64,000 nt of DNA from JAVJUV01 sp047314965 (GTDB lineage: Bacteria; Pseudomonadota; Alphaproteobacteria; Rhodobacterales; Rhodobacteraceae), in NCBI RefSeq assembly GCF_047314965.1, contig NZ_JBLBVK010000042.1:33478-97477 (forward strand), given 5' to 3'. The notes under the pieces are model-generated. The model did no database searches. It saw only the letters and a list, made by a program, of their open reading frames with translations, and was not told where the DNA came from. This document shows positions 26,152-35,132 of this stretch, in pieces. Each line of letters starts with the position of its first letter. Position 1 is the stretch's first letter. The translations under genes were made by a program, and so were the position numbers.

Positions 26152-26245
26152 CCGATAGGGGAATCTGCGCTTCTACACCGGATCGGGTTCGACTAGGGCT
26201 TTGGACTTGTGCATGAGCGGCCCGCCAAGTCAGGCAGAACACTGC

Positions 26246-27859
26246 CTAACTTGCGTGCGTCAGGATGTAGTCTACAAGCTGCGCGGTCGAGCCATCCTTG
26301 CCATCTGCGCTTTCTTTCCCGGCCACTATGGGGCCAAGCGCTGTGGCCAGTTCCTTGCCAAGTTCGACGCCCCATTGGTCGTAACTGTTGATCCCGAGCA
26401 TGGCGCCTTCCACGAAAACCCGATGCTCATACAGCGCGATGATCTGGCCAAGAACGAAAGGCGTCAGCTTGGGATAAACCAGGGTGGTCGAGGGCCGGTT
26501 TCCCGGGAAGACCCGGTGGCGGGCCTGGCGTTCCAGTTCGTCGCCGTCGAACTTGCCCCGCACGATCTCGCGGGCTTCGTCGAGACTGCGGCCCTTCATC
26601 AAGGCCTCGGACTGGGCAAGGCAATTGGCGACGAGCAACTGGTGCTGATGCGCCAGTGCTTCTTCGAAGCCCGCGGCTCCGATCATGAATTCGCAAGGCA
26701 CGATCCGGGTGCCCTGATGGATCAGCTGGTAGAAGGCGTGTTGGCCATTGGTACCGGGTTCGCCCCAGACGACCGGTCCGGAATGAACCGGTAGCGCCGC
26801 GCCGTCCATCGAGACGCCCTTGCCGTTGCTCTCCATTTCAAGCTGCTGCAGATAGGCCGGCAGCCGGGAGAGGCGCTGTTCATAGGGCAGAACCGCACGG
26901 GTGGCGTATCCCAGCCCCTGGTTGTGCCAGATGCCGGTCAGCGCCAGCATGACGGGGATGTTTTCATGCGGTTCGGCAGCGCAGAAATGACTGTCCATCG
27001 CCTCGCCGCCCGAGAGGAAGGCGCGGAATGCCCGCGCGCCGATGGCGATCATCAGGCCAAGGCCGATCGGCCCCCACATGGAATAGCGCCCGCCGACCCA
27101 GTCCTCGAAACCGAAGACGCGCGACGGATCGACGCCGAATTCTGCTGTCTTGTCCGCTGCGGTCGAGAGCGCCGCGAAATGGCTGCCCGCATTGTTGTAG
27201 CCCACTTTCGCCGCGATCCATTCCCGCGCTGTCTGGGCGTTGGTCATGGTTTCGATCGTGGTGAAGGTCTTCGACGCGACGACCACGAGGGTCGACGCCG
27301 GATTCAGCGGCAGGAGGACGTCGTTGATATGTGCGCCGTCGACGTTCGACACATAGTGGACACGCGGGCCGTCGTGGTAGGGAGCCATCGCCAGCGTCGC
27401 CATGGCCGGACCAAGGTCCGACCCCCCGATGCCGATGTTGACCACATCGCTGAATGGCAGGCCGCCCGATGGAGTGATCGATCCGTCGCGCACGCCTTCG
27501 GCGAAGGCCTCCAGCCGGTGGAGCGTTCCGAGGACGCCGGGCATGACGTCATTCCCGTCGACGAGAACCGGGGTGCCCGACAGGTTTCTGAGGGCGGTGT
27601 GCAGGACCGCCCTGCCCTCGGTCTCGTTGATCTTCTTGCCGGAGAACATCGCCTCGCGTCGGGCCGGAACGCCAGCCTCTTCGTACATTGCGATAAGAAG
27701 ATCGCGGCCAGCCGCGTCCATCGTGGTTTTCGAGTAGTCGAACAGAAGATCACCGGCGGTGACCGAGAAATCCGATGCCCGGTCGGTGCTGTTGAAGCGG
27801 TCGATGATCGGCGTTTCGGCGGCTTTGGCCGCGGCGTCGCGCAGGCGGTTCCAGTCCAT
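26246..27859 (-). CDS. pgi: Glucose-6-phosphate isomerase
   Basis: 537 residues. The family signatures are DVVNIGIGGSDLGP, VVVASKTFTTIETMTNA, FEDWVGGRYSMWGPIGL (signature 1) and GINSYDQWGVELGKELA (signature 2), with the catalytic Glu in GEPGTNGQHAFYQLIHQG. It interconverts glucose 6-phosphate and fructose 6-phosphate. GGAGGAAATC precedes the ATG. It is the last gene of a zwf-pgl-pgi operon and starts 12 bases after pgl. Confidence 0.98.
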   Translation of the reverse strand: MDWNRLRDAAAKAAETPIIDRFNSTDRASDFSVTAGDLLFDYSKTTMDAAGRDLLIAMYEEAGVPARREAMFSGKKINETEGRAVLHTALRNLSGTPVLVDGNDVMPGVLGTLHRLEAFAEGVRDGSITPSGGLPFSDVVNIGIGGSDLGPAMATLAMAPYHDGPRVHYVSNVDGAHINDVLLPLNPASTLVVVASKTFTTIETMTNAQTAREWIAAKVGYNNAGSHFAALSTAADKTAEFGVDPSRVFGFEDWVGGRYSMWGPIGLGLMIAIGARAFRAFLSGGEAMDSHFCAAEPHENIPVMLALTGIWHNQGLGYATRAVLPYEQRLSRLPAYLQQLEMESNGKGVSMDGAALPVHSGPVVWGEPGTNGQHAFYQLIHQGTRIVPCEFMIGAAGFEEALAHQHQLLVANCLAQSEALMKGRSLDEAREIVRGKFDGDELERQARHRVFPGNRPSTTLVYPKLTPFVLGQIIALYEHRVFVEGAMLGINSYDQWGVELGKELATALGPIVAGKESADGKDGSTAQLVDYILTHAS

Positions 27860-27871
27860 GATTTCCTCCGC

Positions 27872-28543
27872 TCAGGGGGCCCAGTGAATGGTGGCGGTCT
27901 TGAGCACCAGCGCGATGGGCGCTTGCTCGGGCGTCAGTTTGCGAGCCTCTTCGATGGCCGCGCGCTTTGCTTCGCCGGTGATGACGACATGGATTGCCAT
28001 GGCGTCTGCGAGAACGGGTGCCGTCAGGGTGATACGTGGCTCGGGCGCTCCTGGAGCGCGCATGGGCAGCACCGGAGGCGCGTCGTCGGACAGCGCGTCG
28101 GACAGCCGGTCGGCGCCGGGAAACAGCGAGGCCGTGTGCATATCGGCCCCCATTCCCAAAAGGAGTATCGAAAGCGGCAGTTCCGCGGCGATACTGTCGC
28201 TCAGGTCGTCCAGCGCCTCTTCCGGCGTGGATGTATCGCGGTAAAGCGGCACGTAGACGGCGTCTGACGCGCGTTCGACCAGCAGACGCTGACGCAGAAG
28301 CCGGGTGTTCGAGCGTTCGTGATCCTCGGGCACCCAGCGCTCGTCGGTCAGCATGACGTGCACGCGGCTCCAGTCGAGATCGGCGTCGCAGAGCGCGTCG
28401 AAGATCGGGCCGGGGGTGGTTCCGCCGGGAACGGCAAGTGAAGCAGTCTCCTGTTGACGCAAGGCCGTCCCCAATTCCCCTGCGATCTGGTTCGCGAGGT
28501 CGATCATCATCATTTCGGCATCGGGGTATTCGACAAGGTTCAC
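27872..28543 (-). CDS. pgl: 6-phosphogluconolactonase
   Basis: 223 residues of the DevB/Pgl type: LAVPGGTTPGPIFDAL, VMLTDERWVPEDHERSN and LLLGMGADMHTASLFPGA. It hydrolyses 6-phosphogluconolactone to 6-phosphogluconate. The GTG start overlaps the zwf stop as GTGA and has GGAG upstream. An ATG six codons earlier would use that ribosome site as coding sequence and is rejected. Confidence 0.95.
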   Translation of the reverse strand: MNLVEYPDAEMMMIDLANQIAGELGTALRQQETASLAVPGGTTPGPIFDALCDADLDWSRVHVMLTDERWVPEDHERSNTRLLRQRLLVERASDAVYVPLYRDTSTPEEALDDLSDSIAAELPLSILLLGMGADMHTASLFPGADRLSDALSDDAPPVLPMRAPGAPEPRITLTAPVLADAMAIHVVITGEAKRAAIEEARKLTPEQAPIALVLKTATIHWAP

Positions 28544-29991
28544 GCCTTGATCTCCCTCCATCTACGGCCTTCGCGGTGCATCAGAACCGCCGCGTCCTCG
28601 GGACCGGTCGAGCCGATGTCGTAAGGCTTTGGTCGGTCGCCCCGCTCCGTCCAGCTTTCGATCAGCGGATCGGTCCAGGCCCAGGCGGCCTCGACCTCGT
28701 CACCCCGCATGAACAATGTCTGGTTACCACGGATCACGTCCATGATCAGCCGTTCATATGCCTCGGGCGCGACATCGGCATCGGGACCAAGCGCGTCTTT
28801 GAACGACATGTCGAGCGGGACGTCCACAAGACGCATGCCCCCGGGGCCGGGTTCCTTGATGGTCACTCGGAGGGTAATGCCCTCGTTCGGCTGAAGCCGG
28901 ATCGAGAGGATGTTCCGGTGGTGGCCCAGTTCCTGCCCGAAGATCGAATGCGGCGCGTCCTTGAAGACGATGGCGATCTCGGAGGCGCGCGCCTTGAGGC
29001 ATTTGCCCGTGCGGAGATAGAACGGCACCCCGGCCCACCGCCAGTTCGACACCTGGAGCTTCATCGCGATGAAGGTCTCGGTAATGCTGTCGGAACCGAC
29101 CTGGTCGAGATAGCTCTCTCCCTTCTTCTCGGAGGCGTACTGACCACGCACGATATCGGAAGGCTCCACGGGTTCCAGCGCGCGGATCACCTTGAGTTTC
29201 TCGTCGCGCACCGCGTCGGGATCGAAGCGAGAGGGCGGCTCCATCGCGATCAGGCACAGGAGCTGCATCAGGTGGTTCTGCACCATGTCGCGCATCGCGC
29301 CGGACTTGTCGTAGTAATCAGCCCGCCCATTCACACCAACGGTTTCGGCAACAGTGATCTGAACGTGATCCACGTACTGGGCGTTCCAGAGAGGTTCGAA
29401 CAGAACGTTGCCGAAGCGGACGGCCATCAGGTTCTGGACGGTTTCCTTACCGAGATAGTGGTCGATCCGGTAGATCTGGTTTTCGTCAAAATGGTCACGC
29501 AGGGTCTTGTTCAGTGCACGCGCGCTTTCGAGATCGCGTCCGAATGGCTTTTCCACGACAATACGGCAGCTTTCGCCCGCGCATTTGTATTCGTGCAGCC
29601 TTTCGGCCAGTGCCCCGAATAGCGAGGGCGCAACCGAGAAATAGAACGCCCGGACCACGCCGGCGCGCAACAGCTTCGACAGTTCGGGCCAGCCTGCGGA
29701 TCCGGTCGCGTCGATCTGCACATAGTGGATCGCCTCGAGGAATTCCTTGACCACGTTCGTCGGCCGGTCACCCTTCTCGATGAACTCTTCCAGCGCGCCC
29801 TTGACCACTGCCCGGTAACCCGCATCGTCGAGATCGGCCCGCGCAGCACCGATGATCCGGCTGTCTTCAGGCATCTGTCCGGACTGGAAGCGCCGGAACA
29901 GTCCGGGAAGGATCTTTCGGCGGGCCAGATCGCCCGTGCCGCCAAAGATCACGAGGTCGAATGTATCGACCGGAATAACGCGCGAGACCAT
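28540..29991 (-). CDS. zwf: Glucose-6-phosphate 1-dehydrogenase
   Basis: 483 residues with the NADP-binding GGTGDLARRKILPGLF (about 18-33), EKPFGRD, the active-site signature RIDHYLGKETVQN and the C-terminal domain. It oxidises glucose 6-phosphate to the lactone with NADP reduction. GGAGGTTT precedes the ATG. First of the zwf-pgl-pgi operon, which feeds the Entner-Doudoroff or oxidative pentose phosphate route; edd and eda are not in this window. It is divergent from a radical SAM gene. Confidence 0.98.
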   Translation of the reverse strand: MVSRVIPVDTFDLVIFGGTGDLARRKILPGLFRRFQSGQMPEDSRIIGAARADLDDAGYRAVVKGALEEFIEKGDRPTNVVKEFLEAIHYVQIDATGSAGWPELSKLLRAGVVRAFYFSVAPSLFGALAERLHEYKCAGESCRIVVEKPFGRDLESARALNKTLRDHFDENQIYRIDHYLGKETVQNLMAVRFGNVLFEPLWNAQYVDHVQITVAETVGVNGRADYYDKSGAMRDMVQNHLMQLLCLIAMEPPSRFDPDAVRDEKLKVIRALEPVEPSDIVRGQYASEKKGESYLDQVGSDSITETFIAMKLQVSNWRWAGVPFYLRTGKCLKARASEIAIVFKDAPHSIFGQELGHHRNILSIRLQPNEGITLRVTIKEPGPGGMRLVDVPLDMSFKDALGPDADVAPEAYERLIMDVIRGNQTLFMRGDEVEAAWAWTDPLIESWTERGDRPKPYDIGSTGPEDAAVLMHREGRRWREIKA

Positions 29992-30178
29992 GATAAACCT
30001 CCAGCCCTTGCGTTCGCGGCGTTACCGCTAACATAGTTTTCGTCGCCGGCATAGGCCCGTTGTGCGAATAAGTCCAGTTCTGACGACAAGATCACATCTC
30101 TGTCACGTGGTGTCGGTTTCTCTTTTCCACACGAACTCTTCTGACCTAGTTAAAGGCCGGGGAAGAGAAAGAGAATTC

Positions 30179-31132
30179 ATGAAAGACTCCATCGAGCAGG
30201 ACGCAAACCGGGGAAAATTCCTTGATCCACTTGTGACCGCCAAAGGTGAGGAGCGCGCGGAAGTCCGCCTGACGCATCCCGAGACGCTTTGGTTCAACAC
30301 CGGCACATTGTGCAACATCGAGTGTATCAATTGCTATATCGAATCTTCACCCAGCAATGATCGCCTCGTCTATCTGTCCGCCGACGACGTATCTTATTTT
30401 CTGGATCAGCTGAACGAACGCGACTGGCGCGTGCGCGAAATCGGGTTCACCGGCGGCGAACCCTTCATGAACCCGGAGATGATCGAGATGGCCCGGCGTG
30501 CGCTGGAGCGCGGGTACGAGGTGCTGATCCTGACCAATGCCATGCGTCCGATGATGCGAAAGTCCGTGAAAGCAGGATTGCTGGCGCTGCGCGACAGCCA
30601 TAGCGACAGGCTGACGCTGCGCGTGTCTCTCGATCACTGGGACGCTTCGCGGCATGACGAGGAACGTGGCAAGGGTGCCTTCGGGAAAACCATCGACGGC
30701 ATGCGTTGGCTGAGAGACGCCGGTTTCCGCATGGCTGTCGCCGGACGCGCGCTCTGGCATGAAAGCGATACCTCGGCGCGGCGCGGATACGCCGATCTGT
30801 TCGAGCGCGAGGGATTCCCGATCGATGCGGCGAATCCCGGCCAAACCGTTCTGTTTCCCGAGATGGACGCTGCCGTCGAGGTGCCCGAAATCACCACCGC
30901 CTGCTGGGGAATTCTGAACAAGTCTCCGGATGACGTGATGTGCGCCTCTTCGCGGATGGTCGTGAAGCGCAAGGGTGCTGCGCGGCCCGCGGTTCTTGCC
31001 TGCACGCTTCTGCCCTACAGCCCCGAGTTCGAGCTGGGCGAGACGCTGGAGGAGGCTGAACGCCCCGTGCGGCTGAACCATCCCCATTGCGCAAAATTCT
31101 GCGTTCTGGGCGGCGCCAGCTGTTCGGCCTGA
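30179..31132 (+). CDS. Radical SAM protein of unknown function
   Basis: 317 residues. TLCNIECINCYIES gives the CxxxCxxC cluster motif at about residues 48-55, GFTGGEPFMN is the SAM-binding GGE motif, and LRVSLDHWDASRHD follows. The C-terminal part has further cysteines (TTACWG, VMCASS, LACTLL, HCAKFCVLGGASC) that may hold an auxiliary cluster, in the manner of SPASM-like proteins. The substrate is unknown; no short precursor-peptide gene is seen beside it. The preferred ATG has a purine-rich GGGGAAGAGAAAGAG upstream. It is divergent from zwf. Confidence 0.8.
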   Translation: MKDSIEQDANRGKFLDPLVTAKGEERAEVRLTHPETLWFNTGTLCNIECINCYIESSPSNDRLVYLSADDVSYFLDQLNERDWRVREIGFTGGEPFMNPEMIEMARRALERGYEVLILTNAMRPMMRKSVKAGLLALRDSHSDRLTLRVSLDHWDASRHDEERGKGAFGKTIDGMRWLRDAGFRMAVAGRALWHESDTSARRGYADLFEREGFPIDAANPGQTVLFPEMDAAVEVPEITTACWGILNKSPDDVMCASSRMVVKRKGAARPAVLACTLLPYSPEFELGETLEEAERPVRLNHPHCAKFCVLGGASCSA

Positions 31133-31207
31133 CGGGGCCGGCCCCCTCGCCGCGCAGACGCGGCTCACCCCCGAAGTATTTCTGCCAAGAGAAAGGGCCG
31201 TCCGGGT

Positions 31208-32170
31208 TCAGGTTTCCGGAAGAGCGGTCATCGCGCAGAGCAGTTCGAACATGATTGAAACGCCGAGAAATGCGGTCGCTCCGGTCGCGTCGAATGGTGG
31301 CGACACCTCGACAAGATCCGCGCCCCGGATATCGAGACCGTGGAGATGGCGGCAGACTTCGAGCGCCTGGAAGGAATTGGGTCCGCCGACCTCGGGCGTG
31401 CCGGTTCCCGGTGCGAAGGCCGGATCGACGAAGTCGATGTCGTAGCTGACATAGACCGGTGCGGTCCCGACAATCTCGCGGGCCTCTGCCATCACATCCG
31501 GGATGCCACGTTCGAACAGCTCTTCAATCCGGACGATCCTCACACCCACGCTGGCGGCGAAATCGAGGTCCTCGGTTTCGTACATTGTGCCCCGGATGCC
31601 GATCTGAACGATCCGCTTCGGGTCGAGCAGCCCTTCTTCGACGGCGCGGCGGAATGGCGTGCCGTGGGTATACATCTCGCCGCCGAAATAGCTGTGGAAG
31701 AGATCGGTGTGGCTGTCGAAATGGATCATGCCGAGGGGCGCGTCCGTGGCGATGCCCCGAAGGATGGGCAAGGAACAGAGATGGTCGCCGCCACCTGTCA
31801 GGGGGCGAATTCCGTTATCTTTCAGGTCGTTGTAGAAGGAAGTGATCCTGTCGAGCGTGTCGGTGATGCTGGCCGGGTTCGGGCCGACATCGCCGAGGTC
31901 GGCACAGTTGAAGGCTTCGAAGGGGCGTTGCCGGGTGACGGGGTGCTGGGCCCGGATCATCGTGGAGGCGTCGCGCAACTGGCGGGGGCCGTGGCGGGGA
32001 CCGGGGCGGTTGGTGGTCCCGCTGTCCCAGGGCGTGCCGACAAGGCCGATCTGAACATCGGCGAAACGGGGATGTCCGGGCGGGACGTGCGGAAGGCGCA
32101 TGAAGGTCGGCACACCAGCGAAACGCGGGAGATCGAAACCGGAAACGGGTGTAAAGAAAGGATCGCTCAT
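31208..32170 (-). CDS. Ureohydrolase (agmatinase/guanidinobutyrase family)
   Basis: 320 residues of the arginase fold. Dinuclear Mn ligands appear in GGGDHLCSLP (His), HFDSHTDLFH (DxHxD) and YVSYDIDFVDPAFAPGTGTPE (DxD). The last motif is typical of agmatinase, guanidinobutyrase and guanidinopropionase. The exact guanidino substrate cannot be told. Start at MSDPFFTPVS; 30 residues upstream in the frame are not conserved. It follows the HNH gene by 10 bases. Confidence 0.88.
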   Translation of the reverse strand: MSDPFFTPVSGFDLPRFAGVPTFMRLPHVPPGHPRFADVQIGLVGTPWDSGTTNRPGPRHGPRQLRDASTMIRAQHPVTRQRPFEAFNCADLGDVGPNPASITDTLDRITSFYNDLKDNGIRPLTGGGDHLCSLPILRGIATDAPLGMIHFDSHTDLFHSYFGGEMYTHGTPFRRAVEEGLLDPKRIVQIGIRGTMYETEDLDFAASVGVRIVRIEELFERGIPDVMAEAREIVGTAPVYVSYDIDFVDPAFAPGTGTPEVGGPNSFQALEVCRHLHGLDIRGADLVEVSPPFDATGATAFLGVSIMFELLCAMTALPET

Positions 32171-32180
32171 CCGCGCTTCG

Positions 32181-32765
32181 TCACTCTTCCAGCTCGGCAT
32201 CCCAGTAGAGGAAGTCGAGCCAAGTTTCGTGCAGGTGGTTGGGCGGGAACTTGCGCCCATGGTTGCGAAGCTCTTCGGCGCCGGGCTGTCGCGGCGGGCG
32301 GCGCAGCGTCATGCCCGCCTGGCTCAGAGATTTCGAGCCTTTCCTGAGGTTGCATTTGGCGCAGGCGGCAACCACGTTTTCCCAACTGGTGATCCCGCCC
32401 CTTGCGCGGGGCACCACGTGGTCGAAGGTCAAATCGCCCTTCGCTCCGCAATACTGGCAGCAGAAACCGTCCCTCAGAAAAAGATTGAAGCGCGTGAAGG
32501 CCACGCGCTTCTGGGGTTGGATGTATTCCTTGAGGACGACGACCGACGGTATTCGTATTTCGGTCGACGGGCTTCGGACCACATCGTCATATTCGGCGAG
32601 GATCTGGACCCGGTCGAGATAGGCGGCTTTCACCGCTTCCTGCCAGGGCCAGAGCGACAGGGGGTAATAGGACAAGGGCCGGTAGTCAGCGTTCAGCACA
32701 AGCGCCGGGTTGTGCCGAAGGCTGCTTGGTTCACGTACAAAACTCGTTCTGAAATCGCCGTCCAT
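32181..32765 (-). CDS. HNH endonuclease family protein
   Basis: About 194 residues from MDGDFRTSF. The HNH core is FNLFLRDGFCCQYCGAKGDL, then TFDHVVPRARGG and SWENVVAACAKCNLRKGS, with two CxxC zinc pairs and the catalytic DH. The conserved ALVLNADYRPLSYYPLSLWPWQ N terminus marks a widespread chromosomal group, probably DNA repair or processing, not a toxin or homing enzyme. GGAG lies about eight bases before this ATG; ATG codons at 32798 and 32876 are also in frame. Confidence 0.85.
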   Translation of the reverse strand: MDGDFRTSFVREPSSLRHNPALVLNADYRPLSYYPLSLWPWQEAVKAAYLDRVQILAEYDDVVRSPSTEIRIPSVVVLKEYIQPQKRVAFTRFNLFLRDGFCCQYCGAKGDLTFDHVVPRARGGITSWENVVAACAKCNLRKGSKSLSQAGMTLRRPPRQPGAEELRNHGRKFPPNHLHETWLDFLYWDAELEE

Positions 32766-32952
32766 CAATGACTCCGTCTCCGCCCGGTTCGCCTGCATCT
32801 TTGGCACCAGAGCGGGGACGACCCGCCCCGGCTTTTCTTGGACTATATATGGCGCTGCCGGGCTGGCAAGCCCCATGATTTGCTCATGGCCGGAGACAGG
32901 CCTAGGACGATTTCGTTACATGCGGATGACGGCAATCCACAGCCTGCGCGCG

Positions 32953-33612
32953 TCAGGCGTCCAGTTGTTCGCGCATGAACGACAGCGCCACCGACAGGCC
33001 ATCGGGCGCTATGCCGTGGGCCGTGCCCTGCATGACATGGCCATAGACCTCGAAACCGGCGTCCTGCAGCGCCTCCCCGGCGATCTGCATCTCCTGGAAG
33101 GGAACGACGTCGTCGGCGTTGCCGTGGATCAGGATCACAGGCGGTTTCGACAGCGCTTCGCTGGCCAGCGCATCGGGAAACATCAGGCGTCCGGAGAAGC
33201 CGACGATGCCCGCGATTGGATCGACACGGCGCGGAGCCACGTGCAGGCTCATCATTGTGCCCTGGCTGAAACCGAACAGGATCAGGTTCTCGGGCGCGAG
33301 ACCCTCGTCGGCCAGCACCTTGTCGATGAAGGCGTCGAGAAACTTCGCAGAGCGGCGCATTCCTTCGGCCGCCGCCACTTCGGAAGAACCGTCGATCCAG
33401 GGGATCGGGAACCACTGGAACCCCATCGGATTGGCCATGGACCGTTCCGGAGCGTCGCATGCGATGAAGACGGTGTCCGGCAAATGCGGCGCAAGCGGCT
33501 CGGCGAGCCCCAGAAGATCGGCCCCGTCGGCGCCATACCCGTGAAGGAAAAGGACAACCGAGGAATCCGCGCCGGACGTGGACCCACGCCGTTTGAAGTT
33601 CAAGTCACTCAT
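32953..33612 (-). CDS. Phospholipase/carboxylesterase family alpha/beta hydrolase
   Basis: 219 residues. SVVLFLHGYGADGADLLGL forms the oxyanion-hole strand, LFGFSQGTMMSLHVA the nucleophile elbow (Ser in GFSQG), Asp in IHGNADDVVPF and His in GTAHGIAPDG complete the triad. It is a cytosolic esterase of the acyl-protein-thioesterase-like group. The ATG overlaps the stop of the AlkA-like gene (ATGA), making it the last gene of a cobK-alkA-esterase operon. Confidence 0.9.
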   Translation of the reverse strand: MSDLNFKRRGSTSGADSSVVLFLHGYGADGADLLGLAEPLAPHLPDTVFIACDAPERSMANPMGFQWFPIPWIDGSSEVAAAEGMRRSAKFLDAFIDKVLADEGLAPENLILFGFSQGTMMSLHVAPRRVDPIAGIVGFSGRLMFPDALASEALSKPPVILIHGNADDVVPFQEMQIAGEALQDAGFEVYGHVMQGTAHGIAPDGLSVALSFMREQLDA

Positions 33613-34265
33613 CTGATCCCTTCCCGTTCCTTGGCCACGTGGTAGTAGGCCCAGAGCAGCCGCGCCGCAACCGCCCGCCAGGGGGACCACGCCTCCGCGA
33701 GCTCGCGAAGGGCTTTTTCCGACGGCCTTGCGGGCAATTCGAACAACAGCCTTGCCGATTCCTGCAATGCGAGATCCCCGGGTGCGAACACGTCTGCGCG
33801 CGCGAGGGAAAACATGGCGTAGATCTCGGCCGTCCAGCGGCCGATACCCGGCACCTCGGTCAGCGTGACGATGACCTCGTCTGTCGGCATGTCCCGCAGA
33901 CTGGAATAGCGGATATTCGCTTCGGCCAGCGCACGTGCGTAGCGGATCTTCTGGCGAGACAATCCACAGGCCCGCAGGTCTTCGTCCGTGGCAGAAGCGA
34001 GTTTGCGTGGGCCAGTCAGGCCAGCATTCCTGAGCCGCCCCCAGATCGCATCGGCGGCCGCAACGGAAACCTGCTGGCTGACGATGGCGTCCAGAAGCGC
34101 GGGGAATCCGTCCTTGCGCAATCTGAGGGGAAGCGTACCGGTCTGATCGAGCGCACGCCGGAACCGAGGCTCGATATCCGAGAGATGCGCCGCACCCTCG
34201 GCGATGCAATCCGGCCCCTGGATGACACGGCCGACCGCGCGCGTTACATCCTGCGCCGGACCCAA
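33609..34265 (-). CDS. DNA-3-methyladenine glycosylase (AlkA-like, HhH-GPD)
   Basis: The helix-hairpin-helix and catalytic region are clear: LLDAIVSQQVSVAAADAIWG, then LSRQKIRYARALA and EVPGIGRWTAEIYAMFSLARADVFAPGDLAL, where the final DLAL region holds the catalytic Asp. The family excises alkylated bases. The start is odd: in frame there is no ATG or GTG near the expected N terminus, and the only candidate is a TTG at 34265 inside the cobK 3' end. An ATG at 34249 is in another frame and is directly followed by TAA, which ends cobK. Confidence 0.82.
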   Translation of the reverse strand: MGPAQDVTRAVGRVIQGPDCIAEGAAHLSDIEPRFRRALDQTGTLPLRLRKDGFPALLDAIVSQQVSVAAADAIWGRLRNAGLTGPRKLASATDEDLRACGLSRQKIRYARALAEANIRYSSLRDMPTDEVIVTLTEVPGIGRWTAEIYAMFSLARADVFAPGDLALQESARLLFELPARPSEKALRELAEAWSPWRAVAARLLWAYYHVAKEREGIR

Positions 34266-34978
34266 GCCAATGTCTCGGCCACCGTCGTTGCCCGAGGGCC
34301 GTCCGGCGGGGGCGGACGCCGCACCAGCGCGACGCGTATCCCCAGATCCCGTGCTGCCTCGATTTTCGGCCAGCTGCCTGCTCCTCCGGTGTTTCTGGCT
34401 ACGATCCAGTGGATCCCAAGGCGGTTCAGAAGACGCCGCTCGGATGTCACGGTATAGGGTCCGGGGCTGAAGAGGAAGTCTCCGCCTTCGAGGGGAAACC
34501 GTCCGACCGGCCATTCGGTCACCCGAAAATAGAGGCGTCTTCCATCGAGGTTGCGTAGCGGACCCAGGTCGGATCGTCCAACGCTGGCGAAAACGTTGGT
34601 GTCGAGGGGGATATGCTCGTGCGCCTCGTCCTCGGAGTTCAGGAAAACCCATCTGTCGCTGGTATCCGGCACCCAAGCCGGACGCAGGAATCGAATATGG
34701 TCAATGCCAAGACTCTTTGCCACGCGCGCAGCACGAGCCGACATGTCTGTCGCGAATGGATGGCTGGCATCGATCATGGCATCGAAACCCTCGGTCTCGA
34801 TCCAGTGTCCGAACGCCGCATCATCGTTCCAGCCGCCAATGCGGACGGGCCAGCCGAAACTCTCCGGTCGCATGCCTGCCCGGGACACAGATACGGTAAC
34901 GGAAAATCCGGGTTCACGCCAAAGAGCGAGGGCGATGTGACGCGCCTCGTCAGCTCCTGCAATCAAGAGCAGCCTCAC
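34244..34978 (-). CDS. cobK: Precorrin-6A / cobalt-precorrin-6A reductase
   Basis: 244 residues. LLLIAGADEARHIALAL, the central FDAMIDASHPFATDMSARAA and the C-terminal WIVARNTGGAGSWPKIEAARDLGIRVALVRRP match CobK/CbiJ. It reduces the corrin ring precursor in cobalamin synthesis. The GTG start has GGAGGACAGG upstream. It is not beside other cob genes in this window, but the organism also encodes a corrinoid-dependent C1 pathway 10 kb away. Confidence 0.9.
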   Translation of the reverse strand: MRLLLIAGADEARHIALALWREPGFSVTVSVSRAGMRPESFGWPVRIGGWNDDAAFGHWIETEGFDAMIDASHPFATDMSARAARVAKSLGIDHIRFLRPAWVPDTSDRWVFLNSEDEAHEHIPLDTNVFASVGRSDLGPLRNLDGRRLYFRVTEWPVGRFPLEGGDFLFSPGPYTVTSERRLLNRLGIHWIVARNTGGAGSWPKIEAARDLGIRVALVRRPPPPDGPRATTVAETLAWVRRRM

Positions 34979-35132
34979 GGGATCCTGTCCTCCGCTTTTT
35001 CTTGGCCCCATGGGATTGGGGACAAAATTTTACAGAGATACGAACGCAACGCAGAAGCGGATCAAAAAAAGCGCGCAATGAGTCGCACTTAGGGTTCTTG
35101 TCTCGGCACGAAATGGTGGATACGCGGATCTC

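Noticed and set aside
26924..29622. Long plus-strand frames opposite pgi and zwf
   Set aside because: Both are complementary to well-identified genes, and their composition (many Arg, Gly, His) is typical of GC-rich antisense frames.
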